From positions 1 to 33,924 of IMG/VR virus record IMGVR_UViG_3300035662_000096: DNA of 33,924 nucleotides; one strand, written 5' to 3'. This DNA comes from a virus. Within the stretch, counting starts at the first letter, position 1. Each line of letters opens with the position of its first letter. The notes under the pieces are model-generated. The model saw only the letters and a program-made list of their open reading frames with translations, was not told the origin of the DNA and did not search any database. The position numbers and the translations under genes were made by a program. Shown here piece by piece: positions 32,706 to 33,924 of the stretch.

Positions 32706-33924
32706 ATGTCTGACGTACAAATTGCGGTTATTGACCAGCAGGATACGCAAATCGTGCTGGCGGTACCTGGCGTGCAAGGCGCTACCGGCAGCTCAATTCC
32801 ATCTGGCGGCACAGCAGATCAGGTGCTGCGCAAGAACAGCAGCACCAATTACGACGCCAACTGGTCGCAGGTGACCTCGGCGATGATCGCCGATGGAACC
32901 ATCGTTAATGCAGATGTCAACAACGGCGCTGCCATCGCTGGCACCAAGATCAGCCCGGATTTTGGCGGTCAAGCTGTTACGACCACAGGTCAGGTTAATG
33001 CTGCACGTGTCAACGTCACTGCAAACACAGCACCCAGCAACGGCATTTATCTACCTGCCTCAAACACCGTAGCGGTAGCAACTAATGGCACTGGGAGGTT
33101 GTTTGTTGATGCGAGTGGCCGCGTAGGGGTGGGCACTACGAGCCCTGCAAGCGGACGCGCGCTGACATTGGATAACGCTTCTAATTACTATGGATTAGAG
33201 TTGCAAGTAGGCGGCACAAGTATTGGAAGTTTAATCCAAGAATCAACGGGCCTTCTTTATTTGGGCACTACAACTGCAGGCGGCGCTCTTGTATTGAGAA
33301 GTGGTAATCAAGCAGAAGCCGCCCGCATCGACTCCAGCGGCAGATTAGGCATAGGGACTAGTTCGCCTGGGTTTAAACTTACAATTGAAGACAGCGCAAC
33401 ACCTCGAATTAGAATTGGCGATGGTGTCAGGCATCTAAACGTAGACGGTGGTTCTGCAAGTCAAAACGCAGCTATTGGCACAGATTACAGCGGTTCGTTT
33501 GGAATCTACACCAATGGCGCTGCAAATACTCGTCTTCATATAACCTCGGCAGGGCTTGTAGGGATTGGCACTACTGACGCTAGAGGCGTATTGCGGCTTG
33601 CAGGTTCATCTGCAAATGCTTTTCCAAACAACGGCGGTCTGTTGTGGCTTACCGATACGAACGCTGCAACGGACTACAAAAACTGGAGTGTAAGTTCTAT
33701 CAATGGAGACTTTGGAGTAGCAAGAGGAAGTGACGCCTTTAATACGGGTCAAAACGCATACAAGATCACTGGATCGGCGACGCAAGGATATGTAGGCGAA
33801 CACATCTGGTACACAAACAATTCAAGCGAGAAAGTCCGAATCTCAAACTCGGGGCAGCTCTTGGTTGGTACGTCTAGTGCGCTTAGCGGCCCCTACTGGA
33901 CCAATTTGGCAAACTTGCAGGTAG
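32706..33924 (+). CDS. Tail fibre protein, 5' part (runs off the window)
   Basis: 406 codons are visible from ATG 32706 with no stop before the window end. The N-terminus DVQIAVIDQQDTQIVLAVPG leads to a short collagen-like GVQGATGSS and then AMIADGTIVNADVNNGAAIA, the same module as the repeats of the 27870 fibre. The rest has repeated units VGVGTTSP, LGIGTSSP, VGIGTTDA and LLVGTSSA, each preceded by a (D/T/N)(A/S)xG turn, the usual shaft repeat of fibres that end in a peptidase S74 chaperone domain. That end is not in view. Likely a receptor-binding trimer. Confidence 0.8.
   Translation, partial: MSDVQIAVIDQQDTQIVLAVPGVQGATGSSIPSGGTADQVLRKNSSTNYDANWSQVTSAMIADGTIVNADVNNGAAIAGTKISPDFGGQAVTTTGQVNAARVNVTANTAPSNGIYLPASNTVAVATNGTGRLFVDASGRVGVGTTSPASGRALTLDNASNYYGLELQVGGTSIGSLIQESTGLLYLGTTTAGGALVLRSGNQAEAARIDSSGRLGIGTSSPGFKLTIEDSATPRIRIGDGVRHLNVDGGSASQNAAIGTDYSGSFGIYTNGAANTRLHITSAGLVGIGTTDARGVLRLAGSSANAFPNNGGLLWLTDTNAATDYKNWSVSSINGDFGVARGSDAFNTGQNAYKITGSATQGYVGEHIWYTNNSSEKVRISNSGQLLVGTSSALSGPYWTNLANLQV

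Overview
The window is part of the structural-gene block of a tailed double-stranded DNA phage or prophage. The gene order is portal, head morphogenesis, protease/scaffold, major capsid, head-tail joining, tail tube, frameshifted tail chaperones, a 1597-residue tape measure, tail tip, then fibres. A long non-contractile tail (siphovirus type) is most likely, because lambda-like tip genes (L/K/J-like) follow the tape measure and I see no sheath gene. Several head proteins look like families I associate with phages of marine picocyanobacteria (Synechococcus/Cyanobium). That host assignment is inference. Almost every gene is on the + strand, with start and stop codons touching or overlapping. Portal and the last fibre run off the ends of the window.

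Region 1 (1-8061), portal and accessory head proteins: 3' end of portal; a very large modular protein (1218-4664) that repeats a two-cysteine motif plus a hydrophobic stretch in front of different domains, ending in a protein-kinase-like domain; a MuF-type head protein; a small membrane protein on the minus strand; and three small basic/cysteine-containing proteins sharing short tags with each other and with the large protein. Region 2 (8083-14486), head: a structural protein, a minus-strand XRE-type regulator, protease fused to scaffold, decoration-like protein, major capsid protein, and five short head-tail connector and completion genes. Region 3 (14499-21598), tail body: major tail protein, strong intrinsic terminator, small unknown gene, the two tail-assembly-chaperone frames joined by a -1 frameshift at GGGAAAC, and the tape measure. 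Region 4 (21598-33924), tail tip and receptor binding: L-like, NlpC/P60-like and J-like proteins, three small distal-tail or tube-fold proteins, an 825-residue fibre, a seven-bladed beta-propeller protein, a fibre-assembly chaperone, a small baseplate-like protein and a second fibre.

Base composition is patchy. The first ~21.5 kb is mostly GC-rich with C/G-ending codons, interrupted by AT-richer islands inside genes (kinase module, parts of the tape measure, end of the 5855 gene). From ~21.6 kb onward the whole region is AT-richer. This fits modular recombination.

The best candidate for an undescribed system is the family of CG-x3-I-x5-C tags (five copies with identical cysteine spacing in three neighbouring genes), three of them followed closely by an Ala-rich hydrophobic segment and then a distinct domain. 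I suggest, as inference only, that these are head-internal cargo or ejected proteins built on a common targeting tag. No tRNA, rRNA, CRISPR array, insertion sequence or integrase was seen.
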